Shown in pieces: positions 1 through 11,318 of a DNA stretch of 64,000 bases (its first letter is position 1; each line of letters opens with the position of its first letter). The stretch lies in contig JAJEKV010000073.1 of the NCBI GenBank assembly GCA_021234155.1, positions 1,582,001 through 1,646,000 on the forward strand. The letters are read 5' to 3'. The notes beneath the pieces are model-generated. The model was not told the DNA's origin. It saw only the letters and a list, made by a program, of their open reading frames with translations, and did no database searches. Source of the stretch: Isoetes taiwanensis. Its lineage: Eukaryota > Streptophyta > Lycopodiopsida > Isoetales > Isoetaceae. The translations under genes and the position numbers were made by a program.

Positions 1-35
1 TGGTAGACATGTCCACACAGACTTCGTCGGAGTAG

Positions 36-474
36 TTGTTGTGCACTGCACATACAGAGACTCCCACTTTTGAGATAGGTATACCAATAGAGGACGATCA
101 GCACACTCAACTCCTGAACCTACGTATCGTTGGTATTGAGGAGACGAGCATTCGTTCTGCTACAGAAGAGGCAATGCATTTTTTTACCGACATGATGTAC
201 ATCCAGGCGGATGGCATCATCTCGGTACACCGGGTTGGAGCAGCACGACTTAAGCATCCTCATCACCTCCTAGTCCATTTTAAAAATGCCATTTCTAGGT
301 TACTTATACTGAGACATGGCAATCATCTGAAAGGGACCACCTTTTCCATCTAATAGGATCTAACCCCAGTACAACTATGCAGATGGAAAGAGGAGTTATA
401 TAACATAAGAGCAGCTCGCATGCAATGGAAATGGGCAGTGTACAGAGGATGCCAGGCTATCATTAGGGATTAGT
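36..474 (+). pseudogene. LINE ORF1-like fragment (L1 ORF1p type)
   Basis: The frame reads LRIVGIEE, then ATEEAMHFFTDMM, HRVGAARLKHP, LLVHFKNAISR and LKGTTFSI. It is followed, after stop codons near 351-356, by DLTPVQLCRWKEEL and WKWAVYRG. This order (RRM-like core, a basic HRxG segment, then a 'K-G-T-x-x-S-I / DLTP' C-terminal block) is typical of the nucleic-acid-binding ORF1 protein of L1-type LINEs, which coats the element RNA. In-frame stops split the C-terminal block, so it is a relic. The 5' part may lie left of the window. No matching reverse transcriptase follows on this strand. The family call rests on motif order, not on an alignment. Confidence 0.55.
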
Positions 475-1191
475 CGCCCTCTGACTCATGGACAATCCCT
501 GTATAGCCATGTTTTACAATAGATTGTGATCTATATTTTGTTTTGTAATTGTGTTTTGTGATGGGGATTAGTCTTAAAGATCTATTTGGGCTCTTGTCAT
601 TTATATGTACCCATCCTATGGCTCGGCAGGATCCCCGTGGACGTAAAAAACTCATATGTCCATCGATCTACCTATTCATTTTTATACAAGATTATTCTTC
701 TTTTGAAATGATCCATGTCTTTCGACGACTAAGGATTTAAGGCTTAAGAGCAACAATGCAACAGAAAACACGAGAGTCAATGCATGGTGCTGGGGGCATT
801 TTTGCACCAGTCAAGCATTCACTATGCACCTAGTGCTGATTTTTTTATTTTATTTTATTTTATTTTATATAACTCCATTAAGGCTGGAATTTTGTATTCC
901 AAGGCAAAACATTTACGCGTTTCAAGAAAATAAAAAAGAATAACTAGACAAACCACTTTTTGCTTTGCTAACAAATGTGCTTGAGTAATGTCTAGTTTGC
1001 TTTTCGCTAAACCATCATGTGCATCATGATTTCAGAAGCATAACGAAAGCTATTTTATTTTGATACAACCTTGTGGATAGGTTTTCTTTGTGCTGTTTGT
1101 TTAAGTGGGGCTTTTTCCATATACGAACAAGTTTGTCTTGCAAAACTATGATATATAAAGAGTTAGGAAACTAATAAATGACTGGAACACG
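475..1191. other. AT-rich DNA without a recognised gene
   Basis: No coding pattern or known element was recognised. An (ATTTT)n microsatellite lies at about 841-868. Confidence 0.6.
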
Positions 1192-1338
1192 AAATGCCAC
1201 GGTTCTATTGCGTAGAACCGACATTCCTTGGATGGGGACGCCCCTTTTTGCACTCCCTATTTATTCAGCCTCTTTCATTGTTTCGTCATCGGCGTTCTCT
1301 TGAGCTAGTTTTTTCATCTTCTCTATCCTACCAGTTTC
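1192..1338 (+). repeat. Dispersed hairpin repeat, copy 1
   Basis: This block is nearly identical to 14039-14192. Its first 35 bases fold back: an outer arm AATG/CATT and an inner arm GGTTCTA/TAGAACC around TTGCG. The next 110 bases, from TTGGATGGGGACGCCCC to CCTACCAGTTTC, are also shared. Homology stops abruptly at both ends, as expected for a mobile or duplicated element. No target-site duplication is evident. Confidence 0.75.
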
Positions 1339-3733
1339 TTACCTTCGTAAGCCTGTCTTAGCCAAAGAGCTCATCTTGGGTTCGCAACTGGTGTGTGCCT
1401 AGCGCCTGCGTTCCAACAAAAGAAAGTTTCCAGGTACGATGATTGTTGTCTTCATGGTTTTAATCTGTTTTATCTGTGGTTAGTTTTTTCATTTGTGGTG
1501 TGTTTGGGATGCGATTCGGCGGCTTGCTGCGTCAGTCCCCTTCCGGTTATAGCTTGATCAGGGGTTGCTTGGGCGATTGGGTTAGTTTTTTCTTTCTTTT
1601 TGTTTCTTGTTTTGTCTGAATCAGCCGATTCCAGCATGCTACATTGCCAAAAGCTTGGGATCTTCTTGCTTCCGGGGCCCTTGCAGCCTTCTTTTTTCTG
1701 TTCTTCCAGCCATTCCCTGAGGTTTGGGCGAATCTGGCCCCGATACTGCCTCCTGCCAGACGATTTGGCAGTGGGGCATGTCTTCGGCCTACCATAGCCA
1801 GAACCTGCTAATCCGGTCCTCAGCCTAGCTTCGGCCTTCCTTCCCAGCTCCTCTGGAACTGTATTTACAGGTCTGACTCTTTGTGTCCCTCTAATCCGTT
1901 GCTTAGTCCCCTCTCAATATTACCTCTCTATCTCTGATTTGTTTTCAAAACCCCACTCCTTTTTCATCCCACATTCGGCCTGTGCTCTTCAATCTCGGTT
2001 TCTTTCAGGCCCTCCAGCTTCTTGTCTCTGCCACCCACTTCGTTGCCATTCTGATCTTTTCTGTGTCCGCCTTCATTCGAATGTAAATTCCGCTTGGATC
2101 AATCTCAAATTCTAAATTCTAAATTTCAAATTCCGCTCTACTTTGGGCGTCCACTCCGTAATCATTCTGGATAAGCAGGATTTTGGCATTCAATAACCCC
2201 AGTCTCTCTATCGGAGCAGAAACGCTTTGCCCAACATCTTACCAGAAAGCTTCAACGGCTTCGGTCACATCCTATCGGCTTCTTCTGTTCCTATCGGCTT
2301 CTTCATATGTGCATCATCTGGTTCTGTTAATCGGCCCAGCAAAAAGTCGGGTCCTGTGCGCTCTTCCTCCGACTGTACGGGAGGGCAGAGCTTCTATCTC
2401 ACAATTCGCTGTGCTCTGTGCTCTGTGCTTGCATACGAATTCTTAAGCTTTCTGCATTCGGATCAATTATTAAGCTTTGTGCATTCGGATCAATTATCAA
2501 GTCGCCTTGGTAAGTCTCTGCTTTCATTCCGTTTTCTACAACTAGAGCTATGGCAGATCAAGCATGGAAGCAACTCAATATTTTAGATCGGCTTTACATT
2601 TTCAGTAAGTTATTTTGCGCCAATCTTGATTCAATATTTTCCAATTTCTTAGAGTCTGTATCACTAAATTTTGCTCGATTATTAAACTTTGTGCATTAAT
2701 AGATGCATTTAGTTCAGTATGTGTGCTATGTTCTTATATGTTGCAGACTAGCTTAAATTCATTCAGGTATGTTTGTTCAAGCATTTTCAGATTGTCGGCT
2801 TTAGATTGTTCCAGTCAGCGCGTCATTTTCTTATCGAGATCCAAGATTCATTGATTTCTTCTTGCCTGGTCCCAATTTTAGTTCAATATTTCCAATTTAG
2901 CTATGGAAAAGCTACAATTTGTTTGGCGTTTTAGACTGCAGTATCACTTCTTGGATCTCTGTTTCAAATTCATGAGAAAAGGCCCTCTTCGACCTTGGCT
3001 GTATTTGTATTCATCATCAGTTGCTTGTTGGGTACATTTCTCTTCTTAATCGAATGGGAAGGAGCAATTCTGATAGTAATCCCTTTAGCAACAGGGGTTT
3101 CAAATTTGGAAACAATCACCTTTGAAATTTAGTAATGAGTTTTCAAATGAAATTCCGCCTTGGCATGTGGCTGCCGCTTCCGCTTCCTTCGACGCTGCCG
3201 CTTCCTTCCATGAGTCTGTCGCCTCTTTGAGGGAGGGATACCGGGCCATCGACCCGCGTTTTCCCAGTTTTGGTTGGGATACAGTCTCCCGGGTTTCCTG
3301 GGAACCATTGGCATTCTTTTTTCGAATGATTTTTTGTTCTTTCCTAGTGGTGGTTGTATTTTTTAATTTTCTTCTATGGTTATGTTGGGTTGTCTTTAGG
3401 ATTTTAGGGTTTCCTTTTTAAAGTTATTTTGTTTCTTGAAATTGTTCGTTTGCTCGGTTGTTTTCCACGTTTTTTGTGCTTAACCACTGGCCATGGCCTC
3501 TTTATCTCAATTATTTTCTTGAGTCAGAGTCCATCTTGAATTGCTCTCTTTACCATTATGTTGTGGTTGTATTCGTAGCATTGCTTAGAAGGTGATATTG
3601 CCCTATTTTGGCTGGTATGCATTGTGTATACACGAGTTTTATTTTTCTGAGATTCATAATATATATAGGCGTAAAGAATTTGTTTTTTCGTTCTTTTAGC
3701 TTGCTTGATGGTTTTACTTGCTTCGATGGGTTT
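1339..3733. other. No recognised gene; one 27-bp tandem duplication
   Basis: Mostly pyrimidine-rich, with no coding region I can support. A 27-bp direct duplication containing TTAAGCTT and GCATTCGGATCAATTAT occupies 2443-2497. A short CGCTGCCGCTTCC-type repeat lies near 3175-3210. Confidence 0.55.
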
Positions 3734-4713
3734 ATGCATTTCCCTAAGTTGAAACACATCTAAAGAGAGATGCGTCACATGCGGCACATCGAGAGCATCT
3801 AAAGCATCGAAGCATCTACCCTTTTAGATGCGTGAAAGATGCGTTTGGAAAATTTTAAAACAATTGAAAAATAGCCTTACCTATAGCAACATACTAGATA
3901 TAATGATAAAATAAGGATAGTAGACTCATAAGAAATCTATTACACCATTTTGTTCTAATCCCTGTCCTGCACACTGTTCTAAATTTCTTCACTCTGCCTC
4001 TGCCCTATAGTATTTCAATGTTTTCACAGATAACAATAAACAATTAACAAATTACAGACAGAGCTTATGATGCATCCAGAAATACAAGCAATGCTGTTAT
4101 CCGGATCCCTTTCTGTCTGCTGGCTATGTGTTAAGTGCAGCAGGTCCACAAATGGATACGGGCAGATATTTTTGGATTGGATATTTTTGCAGATAAAGGC
4201 AAGATTTTCCCCTTTCCCCCTTAAAATAGATACTGCCTTCCTGATAATAGAAGAATATAGAATGAAATAGAGTAGACGGTTACGGTTTGGGGTTATATTT
4301 TTCTCAAACCTCTCAGATGCTCTTCATTCAGTCAGCCGATTCCTATCAGTCAACCGATTCCTGCTAGATTCGACACTCCCTGGATCTTAGAATGATGCCG
4401 AAACCTAGATTTGCCGAAACCCTGGATTTGCCGAAACCTGGATCTTAGATTGCTGGTCCGACCTCCGTCAACAGAAAATAGAGAGTTGAAGCATACAGAT
4501 GGATGATTCGAGCAAAAGAAGCTTCAACGATGCATGTGGACTATACAAAAGGGTTCGGGACCTTAGGGCAAACAAGTTTAGCAAATTTTTTTTTTTTTTT
4601 TTTTTTTTTAAATAGTGGACGCATCTAACTTAAGATGCGTGTCGATGCGCCACATCTACATCTTAAGCATCTAAACTTTAGATGCACGCATCTGTGGAAC
4701 ACATGCATTTCCC
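3734..4713. mobile_element. Candidate non-autonomous DNA element with 11-bp flanking repeats
   Basis: The 11-bp sequence ATGCATTTCCC occurs at 3734-3744 and 4703-4713. Both inner ends are packed with the same motifs in opposite orientation: AGATGCG and GCATCTAAAG at 3770-3850, CGCATCT and CTTTAGATGC at 4618-4695. A 9-11 bp target duplication with subterminal inverted repeats would suit a Mutator-like MITE. The outermost bases do not form a clean TIR, so the exact ends and class are uncertain. Inside are short repeats of GCCGAAACCTGGAT (about 4400-4450) and a 22-bp T tract at about 4587-4609. Confidence 0.4.
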
Positions 4714-6494
4714 ATTGGTTTGACGGTTTTTCATATCGTTCCTTTAAGCTTGTTGGTTCTCGCCCCTTGGTTCTTGTATGCGCTTCACATTGTTCTTTTG
4801 TCTCTGGGCTATGGTTGCTTTTCACATTGCATTCCTGCTAGCGCTTTGTTCTCGGGTCAACAACAATGATCTTTTTCCTTTTACAATCCTTTCTACTACT
4901 ATTGCATCTACGTGTACACTATTCCGACTTGCTTTGACTGGGTGCCAAAACTATTTGTGGGATAGTTGTTATTTTACGAACTGAGGTATGTAGGTTGAAG
5001 TCCAGTTATTTGTTTTTCTTGAGGAGTAATTGCACCTCAGTTGTGACGTGATTATGGTACATTTAGCATCGGTATTTTATTTGTTCTAACTCCTCTTGAT
5101 GAGCTTCTCGATGGTGTTTGTGTCGTAAGTTAATGTAATTTCACTTCGTTGGATTGCGGTTGCTTTTGGAATGCTTGTTTAAGCAAACATCTGGGGGGTG
5201 CATGGAAGGTTTAGAAGGTTTTTATTGGTCTTCTTTCGCAAGTTATGTGATTCACAGTTTTATTGCTTGTTGGTATTATATCGTTACGTGATTTGGTAGT
5301 TTGTTGTATTTTGCATGAAAGATGGTCCACTCTCTCCATTCTGACATGCTTGTATTTTTCATTTGCCTCGTCACGTCCATTTCTTTTGTATATCGCTATA
5401 CACTTTGTCCATGCCTCTGGTGCCATTGCTCGCTTACCCATTTGTTATCTTTGGCCATGGCATCAAAATTTGAGTGCTCAATGTTTCCTGTGTCGTGGTT
5501 GATTCTTGGTATTGCCCTCACAGTTTCGTTCCAGATTGCAAATTGTGATCCGTTCTGGTGGTCCCATGTGTTATGAATTTGTCAAGATTTGGTGATTTGA
5601 CTATATTAGTTGTCTCATTGGCACGGTTGTCAGTTGTGCCCGTATTCTTGATTGCCTTATGTACTGCTTGCTCCTTTACTCGTTTTCCCCCTGTTCTTGA
5701 TTGCCCTCTGCATAATTCATTTCTGCATTAAGACTTCTACATATTTATGCCTATATTTCAGGCACTCTTTTTCTTCGATACATGAACATTAGATCCATTT
5801 AGCATGGTTCTTGTATATTGCATTTTTGTTTCTTTTACACGACGTGTTCACTTTGGCTGTGTTCGCTTCTACTTCGCATGGATCTGATCCCTTGGTGCTA
5901 TTTGCCCGTTGTTGGTCCATTTAGCTCCTTTTTTGTGCCGTTGTTCTAGTGGTTTCACTCGGTGTATTTTGCCCTTCTTTTTTCGTTTTATCAAACAGTT
6001 GTCCTTTTGCTTTCAGCTACTCCGCTTCATTGCTTCATACCCTTGTTCCAGTTATTTTGTATTCTTTTGGACTTGTTTTTGCGATTTGGTCTACCCTCTC
6101 GCCATTGCTCCAATATCTCAATTTGTTTTTTAGTCGGGTCTGCTCATTTTGTTTTTTCCATGATTTCCATTTTTTCAAGCGCTTTATGCTTTTGTTTCCA
6201 TTTGTTCAAGTTTTTCAATAGGTTCTTTGTTTTTCAGACGTTTTTACTTTTGTCATTTAGGTATTTTTTGGTCCCTTTTCTCCAGTTTTTATGTTTCTGT
6301 GTTTTATCACATTGACCCTTTTTTATCTCCGGTTTTAGATTTGTTTCCCTTGCTCCATATATCCCATTAGCCTCATCTATGCATTCTGTTTCATTCTATT
6401 CCAGTGATCCTTATGGACTCCTTTCTCCCTTTCTTTACTCCACATTTTCAATCTATTCTATTAGATTTGACTTCCATTATGGGTTTGTTGTGCT
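4714..6494. other. Pyrimidine-rich DNA without a recognised gene
   Basis: T- and C-rich on the + strand, with no supported gene. The segment 6355-6430 is related to 13858-13935 (shared TTCCAGTGA and TTTCTCCCTT blocks), so this is probably part of a dispersed repeat. Confidence 0.5.
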
Positions 6495-6695
6495 CCCTTT
6501 TTGGGTTGCCCCTAGAGGGGCAAACCCTTGTTTATGTGGGATTTTGGCATATCCTAAGTATATCCTAGAATATCCCTAGGATATGCTGGTGACTGCTAAA
6601 AACCCATTACTAGCTGTAAATGCTAGGTCACTTCTGTTGGTGGGCAGTCACTCTGGAAACCGGCTAACCGGAGAGGTCTCCACTTGGGGGGTGGG
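6495..6695 (+). repeat. Dispersed CCCCTAGGGG-hairpin repeat, copy A
   Basis: Starts with a foldback (GGGTTGCCCC / GGGGCAAACCC), then CTTGTTTATGTGGG, and then a second palindromic stretch made of ATATCCTAG-type words. The same order occurs at 16635, 39460 and 46783. In this copy a unit of about 200 bp abuts the LEA-like coding repeat, and the open frame of that region (from 6583) begins inside the repeat. Confidence 0.7.
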
Positions 6696-6699
6696 TGTT

Positions 6700-7420
6700 T
6701 TGATCGGATGTCTTGCCCTCAGTGTCGCCACCCTCGATTCAGAGCAGGTTTCTCAATATGCCAAGGCCAAGAGCGAAAAAATGCAGGGCAAGGCCTCTGA
6801 ATATGTTGGCGACGTCAGAGAACAGGGTGTTTATGCAAAAAAACGAGTCGTTGATCTGTATCTTTGTCAAGCAGCAGAGCAGGAAGAAGCATTGAGGGAC
6901 CTGTCATCTCATATAGCAGGGAAAGCTGGTGAATATACATCCCATGCAAAGGGTAAAGGAAGTGAATATGCCTCAGATGCAGCGCAGAAGGCAAAAGAAT
7001 ATGCATCTCATGCAAAGAACAAGGGCAGTGAATATGTATCAGACGCTGCAGAGAAGGCTGCTGAATCAGCACAGAAGGCTGGTGAATATGCATCCAATGC
7101 TAAGGGCAAAGGCAGTGAATATGCATCAGTTGCATCCAACAAGGCTGGTGAATATATGCATCCCATGCCAAGGGCAAAGGCAGTGAATACGCATCAGATG
7201 CATCCAACAAGACTGGTGAATATGCATCACATGCCAAGGGCAAAGGCAGTGAATATGCATCAGATGCATCCAACAAGGCTAGTGACTATGTATCACATGC
7301 CGAGGGTAAAGGTAGTGATAATGCATCAGATGCTCAACAGACAGAAAGGAACTGAAGCAACGGAGCAGGGGAAGGGATTTGTCAGTGTTATTCTTTCCAA
7401 AGCACTGCTGCAAAGGAGAA
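6700..7420 (+). pseudogene. LEA-like 11-mer repeat protein remnant
   Basis: The translated sequence carries about ten copies of an 11-residue motif such as YASDAAQKAKE and YASHAKGKGSE. At DNA level it is a 66-bp tandem repeat (two 11-mers). Alanine-, lysine- and glutamate-rich 11-mers of this kind are the hallmark of LEA group 3 / LEA_4 proteins, which become amphipathic helices during drying and protect membranes and proteins. Near 7152 an extra AT (GAATATATG instead of GAATATG) shifts the frame. After it, the repeat continues in another frame as MHPMPRAKAV-type sequence that does not look like LEA. The start is unclear because upstream sequence belongs to a dispersed repeat. Probably a non-functional fragment. 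Confidence 0.65.
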
Positions 7421-7482
7421 AATTTTCAAGACAGTCACAGGTAATAAAAATTTTCGAAGAGCTCAAGAATTTTGTTTTCAAA

Positions 7483-8425
7483 GGGTTGCATTCATATGGA
7501 GTGCAGGCACTTCAGGGAAAAGTGTAAGCTCTCTAGCTCTAGAGGAGGTTGGAAATTTGATTTTTTATGATCATAGTTCTAGTACAGCATGGCAGAGTTT
7601 TGAGCATCCAACAGATACATGGGTAGTAGGAATGAAGTTGTATTTGGGTGATAATATAACATCTTGACAGGCCACAAACGAGACTGCAGCAAGCCGCTAT
7701 TCTCTTAAGATGATACAAGATAGCACATATGGATCATTCTGGAACGGATCTGTTCAATATTGGAGCAGTGGGATATGGAGTGGAAATACCTTCGTTAGCA
7801 TTCCGGAGCTCACACAAAGTTACATATATGAGTTTTCCTTCGTCAATAGCTCTCAGTCTTCAAATGGTAAGTTATTTTTTACTTGTTCTAAAAGAGATTC
7901 TAGTGCACGATATTACTCGCATTGTACCATTGAGCCCGATGGAGTGATCAGAGTTAGAATTAGATCTTCAAATGATAATTGGTTCCTAGCTTGGGAAAAA
8001 CCCAAAGATGCCTTCATGTGGAAAGAATATGTGGCCAATTTGGAATCTGTAAAACGGCCGAATCTCCTGCCTGTAGCTGCCCGTCTGGGTTTATTCCTGC
8101 TGATTATGATGGATGGATGCAATCAGATTGGTCTCAGGGTTGTGTGCTAAATCGATCCCTAAGTTGTTCCCAAACTTCTGATTTTGTCACATTGTCTCGA
8201 ACATCTTATTAAACAAACAGTTCTGGCATCGTAGGTCTTCAGATTTAGCATCTTCTTGCTAGAACAGATGCCTACAAAATTGCTCCTGTATAGCCTATTG
8301 TTATGATAGCAGTGGACCTGGACAATGCTATTTGTATGAAGAAAATGATGCAGCATACAATGGCAAGACATCATCTAGTATTTTTCCCATATCTTACCTT
8401 AAAATTGCAGGCTCTAAATCTAAAA
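7483..8425 (+). pseudogene. S-locus (G-type) lectin receptor kinase ectodomain pseudogene
   Basis: In order: the end of a B-lectin domain (FIWSAGTSGKS, LIFYDHSSSTAWQSFEHPTD, RYSLKM); the S-locus glycoprotein domain (YWSSGIWSGNTF, then CGQFGICKTAESPACSCPSGF and WSQGC); and a PAN-type segment near 8295-8420 (YCYDSSGPGQCYLYEEND). These are the extracellular modules of plant G-type lectin receptor kinases, which sense ligands at the plasma membrane. Breaks: a TGA replaces the expected Trp codon before QATNETAASRYS (about 7666), there are frame changes near 8000 and 8210-8300, and no kinase domain follows. It lies between the LEA-like remnant and a PPR remnant on the same strand. Confidence 0.8.
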
Positions 8426-8783
8426 GCCACTGGAGGAGGAATCTCTACTGCTCGTTCTATCATAGAAGCACATGATGCAAATTATGGGAGCCTCAATTTT
8501 AAATTGCGATCAGATGTCCGCCTGTTCAATTTGCTTCCAAAATTTAGATTCGTCTCAGACACTATGCCTTGTGTGTATTATATAAGTCTATATAACTATT
8601 CTAATATCTTAAGTATTACTTTCAGAAAAAGTTTGGGAAGATTGGCAAGATTATTCTCAGTATAACATTGGTGTGCATCCCCTGTCATGTATAATGATGG
8701 TGGCCTAGTGATGTGGAGTGGCAGAAATGACTGGACCTGTAGATTTTATTAAGAGCATGGGCTTTCTGAAGGGGTTCGAAGAG

Positions 8784-9390
8784 GATATGTTTTTGTTGGC
8801 AGTACTTTAACTGACATATATGCCCAATGCAGCTCACTTCTGAAGGCTCAGAGAATTTTTGATATTCTACCAGAGTGAAGCACAATAACTTGGACTGTCC
8901 TAATTGAAAGATTTCTTGAAAATAGATTGAATCAAGATAAAATGCTATAAGAAGATGCAACTCGAAATAGGATATATTGCTTCTGGACAATCACATACGC
9001 TCTCAACTTGTACCCGAAGATGCATGGGGATGGATATGTTGGAAATGGTCACCATCTAGATTATGGCATCATTGGAGCCATTGACGGGCCGGAAGATTCA
9101 TGCTACGATTGCTGAAACAGGATTTGAAAGAGACCGTGTTATTGGCAACATCTTGATAGGAATGTATCTCAAGTGTGGCCCAGTTGATGGGGCATGAGAA
9201 ATCCTTGATAAACTTCCAGTGCGAGATGTCGTGACCTGGACAGAAATAATAAGAGGATATGGCATGAACCATGAGATTAATATGGCCTTTCAGTGTTTTT
9301 AAGAGATGCAATAGTATGGCTTTAGGCCAGCTAATGCCACTTTTATATGTCTTCTTAGGGCTTGCAGCCTTGCCTACCAATGTCAAAAGA
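8784..9390 (+). pseudogene. PPR (pentatricopeptide repeat) protein pseudogene
   Basis: Typical plant PPR phrases are present in several frames: DIYAQCSSLLKAQRIFDILPE and TWTVLIERFLEN (about 8800-8915), then GRKIHATIAETGFERDRVIG, NILIGMYLKCGPVDGA, EILDKLPVRDVVTWTEIIRG and FRPANATFICLLRAC (about 9085-9370). PPR proteins bind organellar RNA, one base per 35-residue repeat, for editing, splicing or stabilisation. Multiple stops (for example after LPE and after GPVDGA) and frame changes show it is dead. About three to four repeats remain and no E or DYW domain is seen. It replaces the expected 5' part of the DDI1-like gene just downstream. Confidence 0.8.
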
Positions 9391-9499
9391 TAACAAAAGA
9401 GACATTATAGGAATTGAATTAGAAAGTTCAGATACTCAAGGATTCTTTGCATATCAGATATTTATTCTTAATGATGGTTGAATTTAACTTGCCATGCAG

Positions 9500-11318
9500 A
9501 AAAACATAGATGAGAATTGGGAGGCAGCAATCGAACATAATCCTGAAGCGTTTGCTCGTGTTGTAATGTTATCATACCTCCATTTCATATACATATAAGT
9601 GATTGGTTTGATTCATTTGCTCTGGTTATGGAACTTTGATTTTCAGATTATGCTTTATGTAGACATGGAAGTGAACGGAGTTCCTTTAAAGGTAAACTTT
9701 GTTGGTATGATGCAAGTACTCATTACAGTCTGATGTAAATATGATTTTTGTCTGCCTTCAGGCGTTTGTGGACAGTGGGGCACAGACAACAATAATTTCA
9801 AAATCCTGTGCTGAGCGCTGTGGGTAAGCTACATTTTCATCTTTTAACTTTATGTTTACCGTTTATATACGACTGTCCAATCACTATACATTTTCAGTAT
9901 TCCAGCCAAAATATTGAACTGTAATGCTTTCATTGTCTTACCCTACTTTTTAACCTTTTGGGCACAAGTGTGTAAGTCTGAGCTCCTACGGTCCAAGCAT
10001 TATTATGGAGATACCTGCAATTCTTCAAGTATATTTAGATAATTAATCACATCCATGGGATATTATGCCAGTTGATGATGTGAAATGTATTGGAACTGAT
10101 ATGTGTTAAACTCAGATTGTTGGTCGAATACATGTAGCTCCCCTCAACGTAGTGCAACTCAACGAGTATGGTTAGATGCATTTGAACCAGTTATTTATAG
10201 GTTTCTAAATTTGTGTGCAGATTGACAAGAACTATTACCCGTGTACCTTTACAGTGTTAGACCAGCCAGATTTAGAGTTCATTTTTGGGCTTGATATGCT
10301 ACGGAAACATTAAGTAAATATGTCACCATGCACAGCCTTTTCTTCTCTTATTAGTAACGCACAAAGCAGATACTAATCATTTTTCCAACCTCCAGTGTTG
10401 TATTGACTTGAAAGAGAATGTGCTCCATGTGGGTGGAGGAGAAATTGCAGTTCCTTTTCTTCAAGGTATTATATAATAGATATGGACTTTGGTTACTAGT
10501 GTATTCTTGACATGGAAACAAGGAAAGTTCCAGCGGAAACTGATATGGATATGCTTGGCACTGGGGGCCAGGCTACATAATTTGTCTTGATGGTACATTT
10601 GTGTACACCCCAATGACTTTATAGGCTAGTTACCGTCACATTGAATGGCGATGGTTGGATCTATTGTGGCTTTAGATTCAATCTGGCTAGATCAAAATAG
10701 TGGTTTTGTTGTGCTGATGCAAGACAGTAATGCTGCAGCATAATGCCCCATGGTCTGATGAGTGATAGTTTGAAAGTTCTGGAATAGCTCAAATGCATTC
10801 TGCCATGCATGTTCGAAGCCAGCTGGATCTGGATTTAGATTCATATCTCATGTTTGGTATAAAGGATGGCATGATTCTATGGGGAACACTAGAGTTGCAC
10901 TTACCTTATATAATCTAACGACCTATTGGAAAATGCACTTGGGTCTTTTAAGCACTTGTCACAAAGTTGAATCTGTTACATCCTTACTCTGCTAAGCCTT
11001 TTGTTGCAGAAACGGATCTGCCTGTACATCTACAGATGGAGAGGGGAAATGAGCATGTGGGACAGGAACCTCCTACAGCTCAATCGCCTTCTACCTCATC
11101 TGCCAGGTCCATTAACTTTTGACCCAGTACTTAATTGAATAAGTTAATTATGTCTAAAGCACCATTTTATTCTTGAAATTTGACAGCCTGAGGCAGATAT
11201 GGAGGTAAAGATATCGGGTCTTATGGGACTTGGTTTTGACCGAGCTTCTGTCATACAAGCGCTCAAGTTGTTCAACGGAAATGCAGACCAGGCTGCAAGT
11301 TATTTGTTCGGAGGATAG
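9500..11318 (+). pseudogene. DDI1: DDI1-like ubiquitin-receptor aspartic protease, 5'-truncated
   Basis: Eight exons with GT..AG borders can be read: 9500-9562, 9647-9691, 9762-9823, 10116 to about 10170, 10221-10313, 10396-10465, 11010-11106 and 11187-11318. They encode NIDENWEAAIEHNPEAFARV, then [28 protein letters not shown] with the catalytic D-S-G-A of the retropepsin-like domain, IVGRIHVAPL, YYPCTFTVLDQPDLEFIFGL, CCIDLKENVLHVGGGE, and a C-terminal UBA domain (MGLGFDRASVIQALKLFNGN, ending ASYLFGG). DDI1 shuttles ubiquitinated proteins to the proteasome and cleaves some of them. The N-terminal ubiquitin-like domain is absent, the usual short exon between CAERCG and IVGRIH was not found, and TAA (10311-10313) stands where a Gln codon is expected before CCIDL. 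I therefore call it a pseudogene, although splicing signals are intact. Confidence 0.85.

Noticed and set aside
6583-7527. A single intact 314-residue LEA protein
   Set aside because: Its first 40 residues come from a dispersed repeat, the 11-mer frame is lost at about 7152, and the tail leads into lectin sequence.
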